Assembly: GCA_004297825.1 (NCBI GenBank)
Contig: SCSX01000019.1
Location: 50,930-114,929 of the forward strand
Origin: Spirochaetota bacterium
Lineage (GTDB): Bacteria; Spirochaetota; UBA4802; UBA5368
Direction of reading: 5' to 3'
Length of the DNA stretch: 64,000 nt
Within the stretch, counting starts at the first letter, position 1; the number at the start of each line of letters is the position of its first letter. The notes under the pieces are model-generated. The model saw only the letters and a list, made by a program, of their open reading frames with translations, was not told the DNA's origin and ran no database searches. The translations under genes were made by a program, and so were the position numbers. This document shows, piece by piece, positions 44,083-52,538 of this stretch.

Positions 44083-45357
44083 ATGCGCAATGCAGCACGG
44101 GCGTCCATTTTCCTGAAACTGGCGTTGATAATCGCACTGATCGCCGGGGGGGCGCAGACCGGCAATGCGTCCACCGACCAGACCACGACCGAGAGAATTC
44201 TGGGCGAGAACAAGTATTTCGTCTACTTCGCGGACGTTTGCATAACGAATTTCGGCGAGGCCCGGACGGAGCAGTTCAAGGACATATACCAGCTCCACTT
44301 CAACGCCGAGGTTTCCTTCCTTCAGTCCGATTACAAGGGGGCATACAAGCGCGTCTACCGCAGCCAGGAAAAAGAGGCCGAGCTTATGGCGGACGTTCTC
44401 AAGAATTCCTACCTGGAAAACTCCAAGGACATACTGGACCAGATCGCGCCGGATATCATCCGGTCCAAGCAGGCACGCGCGAAACTCTACCTTACCCTTG
44501 CGTATCGCGACCGCGCGGTCGCCGTGAATTATTTCACTATCGGCGAGGCGTCCAATCCCAAGCTTTACTCATACAAGCTCTACAAGTTCGTGGACGCGAT
44601 CAACATGGCGCGCCGTGCCAAGCGCTACGGTTTCCTCGCCCTGTATGAGAGCCAGCCGAACGAGGTAAAGCAGAAGATATTCAACCATCTCTTCGAAATG
44701 GAGCGGGAGGGCGGGGGACAGTTCTACAGCCGGTTCCTGGTCAAGTCGGGGGATTCCTTCCTTGGGGAACTCAACAAGACCTACGAGGAGTACGAGAAGG
44801 AGGGCGACGCGGAGCCCGCGCGCAAAGAGGAATCGAAGGACGCCGCCGGGAAAAAAACCGAGCCCGCAAAGACGAAAGGAAAAGAGCTTACGAGTTTCGA
44901 GAAAAAAGTCGAGAAACGCGTGCGCTTCCGCAATGAGAAGACCGTCGCGTCCAACCTCCTGAACGCCGAGTTCGAAAAGGCCGAGGACGTAATCCGGGAC
45001 TACGTGGAGGATTTCAATTTCAAGATAATACGCGCCACCTTCGAGGTGCTGGCCGCCAGGGGGAAGGAAACGAAGGAAACCGCGGTCGGTTACGATTCAT
45101 TCCTCCCGCACCATACCGACAATTACGGGCGCCTCTCCAGGCATTCGGTACTCGAATCGTTCGCGGGGACGGTTAAGGTTGAGGACTTCGTGGAGAAGGA
45201 AGGGCAGAAGGGAGCCTTGCAGGATGGCGGGAAGGACAAGGAAGGCAAGGGCACCGATGTGATAAAAGATGCGAAAGCCGTGGAGAAGAAAGAAGACAAG
45301 AAAGAAGATAAAAAAGATGATAAGAAAGAAGAAAAGAAAGGAGACGGCGGGAAATAA
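44083..45357 (+). CDS. Exported protein of unknown function with Lys/Asp/Glu tail
   Basis: The 424-residue protein has a signal peptide (about 1-29, LALIIALIAGGAQTGNA). A helical middle follows (about 35-225). A charged linker, a second helical part (about 265-365) and a low-complexity C-terminus of repeated KKEDKK-type units (about 395-424) complete it. It contains no enzyme motif I can name. It lies between a membrane protein and a small helical protein and may form an envelope complex with them. Confidence 0.65.
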   Translation: MRNAARASIFLKLALIIALIAGGAQTGNASTDQTTTERILGENKYFVYFADVCITNFGEARTEQFKDIYQLHFNAEVSFLQSDYKGAYKRVYRSQEKEAELMADVLKNSYLENSKDILDQIAPDIIRSKQARAKLYLTLAYRDRAVAVNYFTIGEASNPKLYSYKLYKFVDAINMARRAKRYGFLALYESQPNEVKQKIFNHLFEMEREGGGQFYSRFLVKSGDSFLGELNKTYEEYEKEGDAEPARKEESKDAAGKKTEPAKTKGKELTSFEKKVEKRVRFRNEKTVASNLLNAEFEKAEDVIRDYVEDFNFKIIRATFEVLAARGKETKETAVGYDSFLPHHTDNYGRLSRHSVLESFAGTVKVEDFVEKEGQKGALQDGGKDKEGKGTDVIKDAKAVEKKEDKKEDKKDDKKEEKKGDGGK

Positions 45358-45368
45358 ATACCGCATAA

Positions 45369-45620
45369 ATGGACAATACCGATCTGTTGAACAAGGTGCA
45401 CAAGCGAATCCTCAACGAGCTGACGAGTCATGGGGAATCGCAATACCCTAAAGAGCTTCTTGAAAAGATATTCGAAAGCGATTCCCGGCTGCGTAAGGCG
45501 CTGGCTGACCTTTATCTCAATCTCGCCGAACTGGGTAATGCTTCAATTGCAGTGGACATGCTCGCCGAGCACACCGCCATGCTGGTCGACATGATCAACC
45601 AGTTTAAAAAGCGTCCCTGA
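45369..45620 (+). CDS. Small helical protein of unknown function
   Basis: The 83-residue protein is predicted all-helical (NKVHKRILNELTSHGESQYP onward) and lacks a signal or membrane segment. It starts 11 bases after the preceding gene and is probably co-transcribed. No family is recognised. Confidence 0.55.
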   Translation: MDNTDLLNKVHKRILNELTSHGESQYPKELLEKIFESDSRLRKALADLYLNLAELGNASIAVDMLAEHTAMLVDMINQFKKRP

Positions 45621-45760
45621 GCCCGGGGGCGACTTTACAAAACCTAAATTATTGTTGCATTTAAATCGATGCTGATGAATAGTATTGGGGAAGGCGCGCC
45701 GCGTACATCGCGTGACGACCCCCGCGCGGCGCCACAACAATGAATTCGGGGTGTTTTTTA

Positions 45761-46120
45761 ATGAAACTACGTGGAATATTACTGGCGCTCACGCTCGTTC
45801 TGTCCCTTGCCGGGTTGGCATGCAAGGAGGAGTTCGGGGGACTGGGCATAGAGGTGGATACCGGGGAAGGCAAGGTCACAAAGGAAAGGCCCTATGTGAT
45901 CCGCGATGTTTTTAAAGGCGGGACAGGCGAGCTTGCAGGGTTGCAGGCGGGGGATAAGATTCTTTCGGTGGACGGCCAGGAGCTTACCGGCCTCCAGCAT
46001 GAATATATTGTTATAAATCTGCTTCGCGGCAAACCCGGGACCATGGTGACCCTTCAGATCGACAGGGGCGGGCAGGTTATGATCATCCGGGCCCTGCGCG
46101 GCAGGGTCCTGCTGCAATGA
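45761..46120 (+). CDS. PDZ-domain lipoprotein
   Basis: The 119-residue protein has a lipobox LAGLAC (Cys about 21) and a single PDZ domain (GGTGELAGLQAGDKILSVDG, then PGTMVTLQIDRGGQ). It should be tethered in the periplasm and bind protein C-termini, perhaps assisting a protease. No protease domain is present. The ATG at 45761 puts the signal peptide at the N-terminus. It overlaps the next small gene by an ATGA. Confidence 0.78.
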   Translation: MKLRGILLALTLVLSLAGLACKEEFGGLGIEVDTGEGKVTKERPYVIRDVFKGGTGELAGLQAGDKILSVDGQELTGLQHEYIVINLLRGKPGTMVTLQIDRGGQVMIIRALRGRVLLQ

Positions 46121-46272
46121 CGTCGCCGGCTTCCATAAAATCCGGGCCGGCCCCATCGTACCAGGGGAAACGGGAAAAAATAAAACGAATCGCCTGGAGC
46201 GCGGTGTATGGACTGACCGCGCTCCTGTGGCTCCTGTTCCTGCTTGACATCCTGTATTGGGCGACACATTGA
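46117..46272 (+). CDS. Small single-pass membrane protein
   Basis: This 51-codon ORF starts in an ATGA overlap with the PDZ lipoprotein gene. It encodes a basic N-terminus (GKREKIKRIAWSAVYG) and one C-terminal transmembrane helix (LTALLWLLFLLDILYW), ending WATH. The overlap and its placement suggest translational coupling and perhaps physical partnership with the PDZ protein. No family is recognised. Confidence 0.55.
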   Translation: MTSPASIKSGPAPSYQGKREKIKRIAWSAVYGLTALLWLLFLLDILYWATH

Positions 46273-46303
46273 GCTTTACCGTGTGCGGAAATGAAAGAAA
46301 GAT

Positions 46304-47152
46304 ATGAAAAGCGTAGTTGATAAGGTCAAAGATTCCATCGAGCGCATGCCCTCCCTTTCTCCCGTGATTCACAAGATCAACGAGGTTGCAAACAGCGTGA
46401 AGTCAAGCGCCCAGGACCTCACCGACGTAATTCAGCTCGATCCCGTACTTACCGCCAAAGTGATACGCATGGTGAATTCGGCATATTTCGGCCTCCAGCA
46501 GCAGGTTAAATCCCTGAAGCCCGCCGTGATCATGCTGGGGCTCAACACGATCAAGAACGTGGCGCTTTCCTCGGCGTTCCTGGGCAAGGTTTCGCTCAAC
46601 AAGGATACGAAGCTCAACGGCGAGGAATTCTGGAAACACTCCCTGGGCGTAGCGGTCGCCTCGAAGCTCATCGCGCGAAAGATGGGTGTGGACTCCAAAC
46701 TTCTGGAGGAGTATTTCATCGCGGGTCTCATCCACGATATCGGCAAGGTGCTCATCAACAATTTCTTTCCCGAGGAGATGAATATAATCCTCGATGAGGC
46801 TCTCAAAAAAGAAGAAGGCATCACCGAGATCGAGCGGAGGGTTCTGGGTCTCACGCATGAAGAGATAGGGATCGCGATCGGCAAGAAGTGGAAATTCGCG
46901 AACAACCTCCTCTACGCGATGGGAAGGCACCATCAGCCCGTAGTACAGGGCGAGTCGGCGGTTTTTTCGATGGTGGCCGCGGTGGCGGACAATTTCGTGA
47001 AAATCATGAAGGTCGGATTCAGCGGAAATTATAAAATCGAGCATATGCCGGATGAGCTCTGGAACCAGCTCGGCATCAAGGAAGAGATGGTATTCGAGGC
47101 GCTGTCCACGATCAACGACGAGATCGAAAAAGCGGTTCTCTTCCTGAAATAG
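46304..47152 (+). CDS. HDOD-domain protein
   Basis: The 282-residue protein has the HDOD pattern: SIERMPSLSPVIHKINEVAN, LDPVLTAKVIRMVNSAYFGL-like text, IMLGLNTIKNVALSSAFLG, FIAGLIHDIGKVLIN and LGLTHEEIGIAIGKKW. Such proteins are non-catalytic HD relatives in signalling, often linked to c-di-GMP or stress. The HD pair is retained (LIHDIG), so catalysis is not excluded. It is followed by the MBL gene after two bases. Confidence 0.88.
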   Translation: MKSVVDKVKDSIERMPSLSPVIHKINEVANSVKSSAQDLTDVIQLDPVLTAKVIRMVNSAYFGLQQQVKSLKPAVIMLGLNTIKNVALSSAFLGKVSLNKDTKLNGEEFWKHSLGVAVASKLIARKMGVDSKLLEEYFIAGLIHDIGKVLINNFFPEEMNIILDEALKKEEGITEIERRVLGLTHEEIGIAIGKKWKFANNLLYAMGRHHQPVVQGESAVFSMVAAVADNFVKIMKVGFSGNYKIEHMPDELWNQLGIKEEMVFEALSTINDEIEKAVLFLK

Positions 47153-47154
47153 CC

Positions 47155-48033
47155 ATGGGTGAACTCCAGGTAAAATTCTGGGGCGTGAGAGGCTCCATCC
47201 CGGTTCCGGGACCGGCCACGGTCAAGTACGGCGGCAATACCTCCTGCCTGGAGTTGATTTCCGACGAGCCGGAACGAATTATTTTCGATGCGGGAACCGG
47301 CCTGCGCGTGTTGGGCGACTCGCTCGACCTTTCGAAGAAACACGACATCCACCTGCTCATTTCCCACCCGCACTGGGATCACATCAACGGGTTCCCTTTT
47401 TTTACGCCCATTTACATTCCGGGAAACCGTGTGACGGTATACGGTCCCTCCACCTTCGAGCTCACCATGGAGGAGGTCATAAACGGGCAGATGAAGTATT
47501 CTTATTTCCCGGTGCGCACCGCGGAGCTGTCGGCGGATTTATCGTTCAAAGAGATTAAGGCCGAGGAGTTCGATATAGGAAAATTCCATATCCGTACGCA
47601 TATCCTCAATCACCCGGTCACGTGCCTGGGCTACAGGATTTCGTATAACGGAAAAGAATTCGCCTACCTGGGGGACAACGAGCCGTATTACAACGTGTTC
47701 AACGACGACGATCCCGAGGTGGTGCAGGTCACCGGCGAGATGAACGAACAGCTCGTCCAGTTCGTGAGCGGGCTGGACGTGCTCGTGTCCGATTCCCAGT
47801 ACACCCCCGCCGAGTACCCCTCGCACCGCGGCTGGGGACACAGTACCACCCATCATGTCGTGAATATGGCGCTCAAGGCGGGGGTCAAGAAGCTCTTCTT
47901 CTTCCACCACGAGCCGCAGCGCAGCGACGAGGAGCTCGATCTCCTCGTGTACCATTACAACGAGCGCGTGCGCGCGCGCGGCTTCACCATGGAGATCGAC
48001 GCCGCGCGGGAAGGCGTCGCCTTCCCGGTGTAG
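47155..48033 (+). CDS. MBL-fold metallohydrolase (phosphodiesterase-like)
   Basis: The 292-residue protein begins VKFWGVRGSIPVPGPATVKY, typical of an MBL group related to cyclic-nucleotide phosphodiesterases. It has GGNTSCLEL and the zinc motif SHPHWDHINGFPFF, later LNHPVTCLGYRI, YLGDNE and WGHSTTHH. Cytoplasmic hydrolysis of a phosphodiester or nucleotide signal is likely. It is tightly linked to the HDOD gene, hinting at joint signalling. It is convergent with the transglutaminase gene, one base apart. Confidence 0.85.
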   Translation: MGELQVKFWGVRGSIPVPGPATVKYGGNTSCLELISDEPERIIFDAGTGLRVLGDSLDLSKKHDIHLLISHPHWDHINGFPFFTPIYIPGNRVTVYGPSTFELTMEEVINGQMKYSYFPVRTAELSADLSFKEIKAEEFDIGKFHIRTHILNHPVTCLGYRISYNGKEFAYLGDNEPYYNVFNDDDPEVVQVTGEMNEQLVQFVSGLDVLVSDSQYTPAEYPSHRGWGHSTTHHVVNMALKAGVKKLFFFHHEPQRSDEELDLLVYHYNERVRARGFTMEIDAAREGVAFPV

Positions 48034-48034
48034 G

Positions 48035-48835
48035 CTAATCCCCCGAATAGAGAACGGTCAGGTTTTTGAGTGCCTTGACGGCCTTTAGGTAATTGAGCGG
48101 CATGGATGTTTTCAGGTGGTGCGTGGCAAAGGCTATGTACCTGTTGGGGTGCATCTCGTCCGGGCGCGTGGCATCCACGATCTCCCATCGGTTCCCCGTA
48201 TACGCCTCGGCCCACATGTGATACACGAACACGTTTTTCTCGCCCATGAACTCGTCGGTGAAGAGCATACCCACAACGGCGCGGGCCGGAACGCCCCGCG
48301 CGCGCAGGATTGCGATTACAAGCATGGCGTGTTCGGTGCAGTCGCCGGTTCTGGATGCGGCGATCTCTTCCGCGGGCAGGAAGGGTACCCCCAGCTGTTT
48401 GTGGTCTATATAGTTATATACGAAGCGTGCGACTTCCCGGATTTCCGGGGTTTTTCCCCTGAACTGCGCGGCGAGCTTAGTAATGGACGGGCTTGCGATG
48501 GTCAGGAAGCGGGTATCGGCGGTGTCATCCGATGCGGGACCGGGGGCGGGTTCGAGAAGGCCGGCCCGTAACGTGATGAATTTCCTGTCGCTTGATGATT
48601 TTTCCTCGAGCACCTTCTGGAATGGCGTATCGGGAAGAGAGAATCCCTTGTCCTCGGAGGAGAGCGTGTAAGTGGTCACCGCTTCGGAAAATATCCGTGC
48701 GGAGTCCCCCAGTACGGGCACCACGTAACTTCCCGGGTCAAGCGACCATGAGCGCCGCGAAGCCCCGAAAAAAAGCCCCCCCACGACAAGCGCAGCCAGG
48801 CAGGCTCCCGCAACCATCCTTCCTGTCGGTTTCAT
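48035..48835 (-). CDS. Transglutaminase-like cysteine peptidase fold protein
   Basis: The 266-residue protein has an N-terminal signal anchor (about 7-24, MVAGACLAALVVGGLFFG). Its transglutaminase core carries the triad Cys166 (TGDCTEHA), His206 (VYHMWAEAY) and Asp221 (EIVDATRP). The catalytic residues are intact, so it may crosslink or cut peptides in the periplasm. It is three bases downstream of a lipoprotein gene on the same strand; such pairs often act together. Confidence 0.88.
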   Translation of the reverse strand: MKPTGRMVAGACLAALVVGGLFFGASRRSWSLDPGSYVVPVLGDSARIFSEAVTTYTLSSEDKGFSLPDTPFQKVLEEKSSSDRKFITLRAGLLEPAPGPASDDTADTRFLTIASPSITKLAAQFRGKTPEIREVARFVYNYIDHKQLGVPFLPAEEIAASRTGDCTEHAMLVIAILRARGVPARAVVGMLFTDEFMGEKNVFVYHMWAEAYTGNRWEIVDATRPDEMHPNRYIAFATHHLKTSMPLNYLKAVKALKNLTVLYSGD

Positions 48836-48838
48836 GGG

Positions 48839-49534
48839 TCAGTCCGCGCGTACCAGCTCGATCCGGTTGTTCAGCATTTCGACCACGACGAGCACCGCGA
48901 CGCCCTCCTCGTCGATGTAGGAGTCGGAAAATTTCACCGCATCTATGGTCTGGCTGACATGGATGAGACGCATGCTCCTGCCGTTCACCTCCACGGTCTC
49001 GCGTCCCATCGAACGCGCGGTCATGCTTATGCTCCGGTCCCGTTCGATGGATGGATCGTAAACCTGGGCGCTTATCTCCAGGTCTTTCCTGAATCCGCCC
49101 TCGATGAGCTTCGCAAGAAAATAATTTCCATCGAGAATGAAATCCCCGGGCAGCGTGATCACCGCCCTGTTCGCGCCCTCCCGGAGCTCGATCTCCCGCC
49201 CCTTGAACACGGCCACCGTATCGACGTTCTGCACGGCGGAGCCGGTGTCGATTTTGTTGTAGGATTCGTATTTGAGCGGCTTGAAGTCCAGGGTCTCGGT
49301 CATGATGTGCCGGGTCGTGTTCTTCACGTCCGCCAGCCCCATGGTAAGGTCGCTGGATATGATGTATCGGTCCCCTTCTCTTTTGTTCGTGACCACCGCC
49401 TCGCCGATAAAGACGCCCCGCGTGTGCATCTTGTACTTCCAGGTGCCCAGGGGAATCCGGTCGGGGGTCTTCCCGCATCCCGGTGCGGGGCCCAGCAGGA
49501 CAAGGACGAAAAACAGCGCGGCGATCTTTTTCAT
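48839..49534 (-). CDS. Lipoprotein of unknown function paired with transglutaminase
   Basis: The 231-residue protein has a lipobox (LLGPAPGC, Cys20). A beta-rich domain follows (GTWKYKMHTRGVFIGEAVVT, then RYIISSDLTMGL and EISAQVYDPSIERD). The pattern of short strands and KPLKYESYNKI resembles DUF3108-like lipid-binding beta proteins, but this is uncertain. It lies between thiL and the transglutaminase gene. Confidence 0.6.
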   Translation of the reverse strand: MKKIAALFFVLVLLGPAPGCGKTPDRIPLGTWKYKMHTRGVFIGEAVVTNKREGDRYIISSDLTMGLADVKNTTRHIMTETLDFKPLKYESYNKIDTGSAVQNVDTVAVFKGREIELREGANRAVITLPGDFILDGNYFLAKLIEGGFRKDLEISAQVYDPSIERDRSISMTARSMGRETVEVNGRSMRLIHVSQTIDAVKFSDSYIDEEGVAVLVVVEMLNNRIELVRAD

Positions 49535-49544
49535 GGCGTTTCCC

Positions 49545-50537
49545 TTACTTGAAGTGATCGAATCCGCCCGTCCCGGCCTTTACCATTACGCCGTTGCGGA
49601 CGAGCGAGTATCCCTTGTCGGTGATCTTGCCGATCGCGGTGACCGGGATCCCGTTAAGGTTGACATTCATGGTGGCGCTCAGGTCGCGCGGCGAGGTGAA
49701 GAGCAGCTCGTATTCCTCGCCGCTCTCGAGCGCGTAGGTGCGGGGATCGGATCCCGTTTCCCGGGTGAACGCCTTGAGGCCGGGGGAGATGGGAAGCGCG
49801 TCGGTATCGATTACGAATCCCCTGCCGCTTTCCGTGCAGATATGGCGGAGGTCCGATAGTATCCCGTCCGAAACGTCCACCATCGCCGTGGGCGCGAACA
49901 CCTGGGAAATTTCCTGGACGATGCCGACCCGCGCCATGGGTCTCACGTGTTTTCGAACCAGGTCCGGGTAGCGGCCGATGCGCGCACGGTCGCCGGTTTT
50001 GAGTATCTCGAGCCCGGCCATCGAGTCGCCGGTCGTGGACGTCAGGTAGACGATGTCGCCCGCTGCCGCGCCGTCGCGCGCAGCGAGTTTTTTCCTGGGG
50101 ACCTCGCCGTAGAGCGCGATGCTAAGCGTAAGCACGTCCGATTTTGAGGTGTCGCCCCCCGCGATTATGGTTCCCGACTGGTTCGCGGCCTCTATCATGC
50201 CCTCGTACAGCTCCAGAACGTATTCCTCCATCGTGTCGGCGGGGATGCCGATCGCGACAAGCGCGAAGCGGGGCGAGCCGCACATCGATGCGATATCCGA
50301 TACGTTGCCCATCATGGCCTTGAAGCCGATATCCGCCGGTCTGCCGAAGTCCCTGCTGAAATGCACGTGCTCGACGCTGATATCGGTGGTGAGAAGCCCG
50401 AATGTGGAATCGTCGACGGCGAAGACGGCGCAATCGTCCCCGATCCCCTTAAAAAGAGATTCGGGATGCGGAAGGCCCGTTTTCCCCACGCGTTCCCGGA
50501 TCTTGCCCAGGAGGTCCCACTCGCTCGTGATGCGCAT
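49545..50537 (-). CDS. thiL: Thiamine-monophosphate kinase
   Basis: The 330-residue PurM-like ATPase has GIGDDCAVFAVDD, MMGNVSDIASMCGSPRFALV, IAGGDTSKSDVLTLSI and AMVDVSDGILSDL, the ThiL motifs. It phosphorylates thiamine monophosphate to the cofactor. The ATG at 50537 shares its A with the gltX stop codon and gives the usual length. Confidence 0.95.
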   Translation of the reverse strand: MRITSEWDLLGKIRERVGKTGLPHPESLFKGIGDDCAVFAVDDSTFGLLTTDISVEHVHFSRDFGRPADIGFKAMMGNVSDIASMCGSPRFALVAIGIPADTMEEYVLELYEGMIEAANQSGTIIAGGDTSKSDVLTLSIALYGEVPRKKLAARDGAAAGDIVYLTSTTGDSMAGLEILKTGDRARIGRYPDLVRKHVRPMARVGIVQEISQVFAPTAMVDVSDGILSDLRHICTESGRGFVIDTDALPISPGLKAFTRETGSDPRTYALESGEEYELLFTSPRDLSATMNVNLNGIPVTAIGKITDKGYSLVRNGVMVKAGTGGFDHFK

Positions 50538-51979
50538 CAGCCCAGGTATTTCTCCTTTATGAATTCCGCCCGCGCCCTGCATTTCTTGTAGCCGATAAGC
50601 GGTATCGCCAGGTCGAGCTCCGGTCCCGCGAGCGAGCCCGTGAGCAGCGCCCGTACCGGGTGGAATAGCTTTTTGCCCTTCAAGCCCGTTCCCGCCTTGA
50701 TGCGGTTGACGAGCTCGGTCGAAAAATTATCTTCGTTGAGCTCGCCGGAGAGGAGGCGCTGCGCCTCGGCGATGATCTTTTTCGAATCGTCCTCGCGCAG
50801 CATCGCGTCCGCCTCGGCGTCGGGTTCCATCACCTCTGCCAGGAAGGGCGGCGCGAATTTCGTGACATCGGAAAGCACCTCGCAGTTGCCCCGCACAAGG
50901 TCGATGACTTTCTCGAGCCAGGGGCGCGGGAACGAAGCGGTATCGAACCCCGCCTCCTCGAGGTAGGGAATGCAGAGGTCGGTTATGCGTCCCGGGTCCG
51001 CGCTTCGAATGTAGTTCCCGTTCATCCAGCGCAGCTTCACGAAATCGAAGACCGCCGCGCTGCGGGCGAGGTGCTCAAGCTCGATCTGCCGGACGATTTC
51101 TTCGAAGGGGATGATCTCTTCGCCGGACTCGGTTGCCCATCCGAGCATGGAAAGATAGTTCACCAGCGCCTCGGGCAGATAGCCTTCCCGGCGGTACATC
51201 TCTACCGAGGTGATGCCGTGGCGCTTGGAGAGCTTCGCGCGGTCGGGCCCCAGCACGAGCGCCAGGTGCGCGTATTCCGGCTCGGGGAGCCCCAGCGCCC
51301 GCGCGATAAGCACCTGCTTGGGCGTGTTGGGCAGATGGTCCTCGCCGCGGATCACGTGCGTGATCTTCATGAGGGTGTCGTCTATGGTCACTATATAGTT
51401 ATATATGGGCGTGCCGTCCGAGCGGACGATGATGAAGTCGCCGCCGATATTCTCGCTCGCGAACACGACGCGTCCCTTGACGTGATCATTAATGGCTATC
51501 GTCTCCCCGTCGGGTACCAGGAAACGCACGGTGGGCCTGCGTCCCTGGGTCTCGAAATTCCGGCGCTGAGTTTCCGACAGGTTGCGGCAGGTGCCGGGAT
51601 ATACGAACGGCCTTCCCTCGCTCGTCGCGCTCCTGCGTCCCGCCTCGAGCTCCTCCGGGGAGCAGTAGCAGTGATAGGCTTTCCCCTGTGCGAGAAGCTT
51701 CTCGGTATAGGTGCGATAGATGTCGAATCGCTCGGACTGCCGGTAGGGCCCTAAGTCCCCCCCTGCGTCCGGCCCCTCGTCCCAGCGGATGCCCAGCCAG
51801 CGGAGATCCTCGAGAATGGATTTCTCGGATTCGAGGGAGCTTCGCTCCATGTCGGTGTCCTCGATGCGCAGCACGTAGGTCGCGCCCGTCTTTTTCGCTA
51901 TCACATAGTTGCACACCGCGGTGCGCGCGTTCCCGATATGGAGAAAACCCGTGGGGCTTGGCGCGAATCTGACTCTCAT
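50537..51979 (-). CDS. gltX: Glutamyl-tRNA synthetase
   Basis: The 480-residue class I synthetase has the HIGH-type FAPSPTGFLHIGNARTAV and the KMSKS-type AKLSKRHG. A C-terminal helical anticodon-binding part follows. It charges tRNA-Glu, and in many bacteria also tRNA-Gln. It is downstream of the zinc-finger gene and overlaps thiL by one base. Confidence 0.97.
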   Translation of the reverse strand: MRVRFAPSPTGFLHIGNARTAVCNYVIAKKTGATYVLRIEDTDMERSSLESEKSILEDLRWLGIRWDEGPDAGGDLGPYRQSERFDIYRTYTEKLLAQGKAYHCYCSPEELEAGRRSATSEGRPFVYPGTCRNLSETQRRNFETQGRRPTVRFLVPDGETIAINDHVKGRVVFASENIGGDFIIVRSDGTPIYNYIVTIDDTLMKITHVIRGEDHLPNTPKQVLIARALGLPEPEYAHLALVLGPDRAKLSKRHGITSVEMYRREGYLPEALVNYLSMLGWATESGEEIIPFEEIVRQIELEHLARSAAVFDFVKLRWMNGNYIRSADPGRITDLCIPYLEEAGFDTASFPRPWLEKVIDLVRGNCEVLSDVTKFAPPFLAEVMEPDAEADAMLREDDSKKIIAEAQRLLSGELNEDNFSTELVNRIKAGTGLKGKKLFHPVRALLTGSLAGPELDLAIPLIGYKKCRARAEFIKEKYLG

Positions 51980-52055
51980 TAGTATACTCTCCCCGGCGGC
52001 CCGGCGGGCCGCCCCTGCACTATCATCCGGGCGTTCCGGCCTGCCCGGCGCTTAC

Positions 52056-52289
52056 CTAATAATCCCCCAGCCGTACGGAGGGTTTGCCCGTCACGATCTC
52101 GTTGGCGTCGCGTTCCAGCCGCTGTTCGAGCTTGCGGATCTTCTCGACGACCTCGTCGGTGAAAAGCACCTTGCCGCAACGCATGCACTGGAAGGCCGGT
52201 ATGTTTTCGAGGGTGAAAAAGAAGTTTTCGGAGCCCTTTCGATAGGTACTCCTGCCCTCGATGAGCACGCCGCCGCAGCTGCATTCCAT
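52056..52289 (-). CDS. YgiT-type zinc-finger protein
   Basis: The 77-residue protein has two Cys pairs (MECSCGGVL and FQCMRCGKVLF) and a helical C-terminus ending SVRLGDY. This pattern is found in YgiT/MqsA-like N-terminal domains. Related small proteins are often antitoxin-like, but no toxin gene is adjacent. It heads the minus-strand unit with gltX. Confidence 0.78.
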   Translation of the reverse strand: MECSCGGVLIEGRSTYRKGSENFFFTLENIPAFQCMRCGKVLFTDEVVEKIRKLEQRLERDANEIVTGKPSVRLGDY

Positions 52290-52391
52290 TGTCGAGTCCT
52301 CACAGTGTCGATTCCGCGCCTTTGCGCAGCAGTTCGGGTGGTAGCGGAGCGCGAAATGCGGTCAAGTCCGGTAACGGGCCGGGATTGCACA

Positions 52392-52419
52392 CCTATAGGG
52401 CACCGATCGTCATTGTCAA
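52392..52419 (-). promoter_or_regulatory. Sigma-70-type promoter of the zinc-finger/gltX operon
   Basis: On the minus strand TTGACA (52414-52419) and TATAGG (52392-52397) are separated by 16 bases. They lie about 100 bases before the zinc-finger gene and could drive it with gltX, thiL and the transglutaminase pair. Confidence 0.6.
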
Positions 52420-52538
52420 GATATAAATCCCCCGGACAGCCTGCGGATTAATTCACGGAAACAATATAGCGGTTTTACAGTAATTTCACTGCCCGTGGAC
52501 ACATTCTGTCAGTGTCGCCGATATACAGGAGGCTTATT

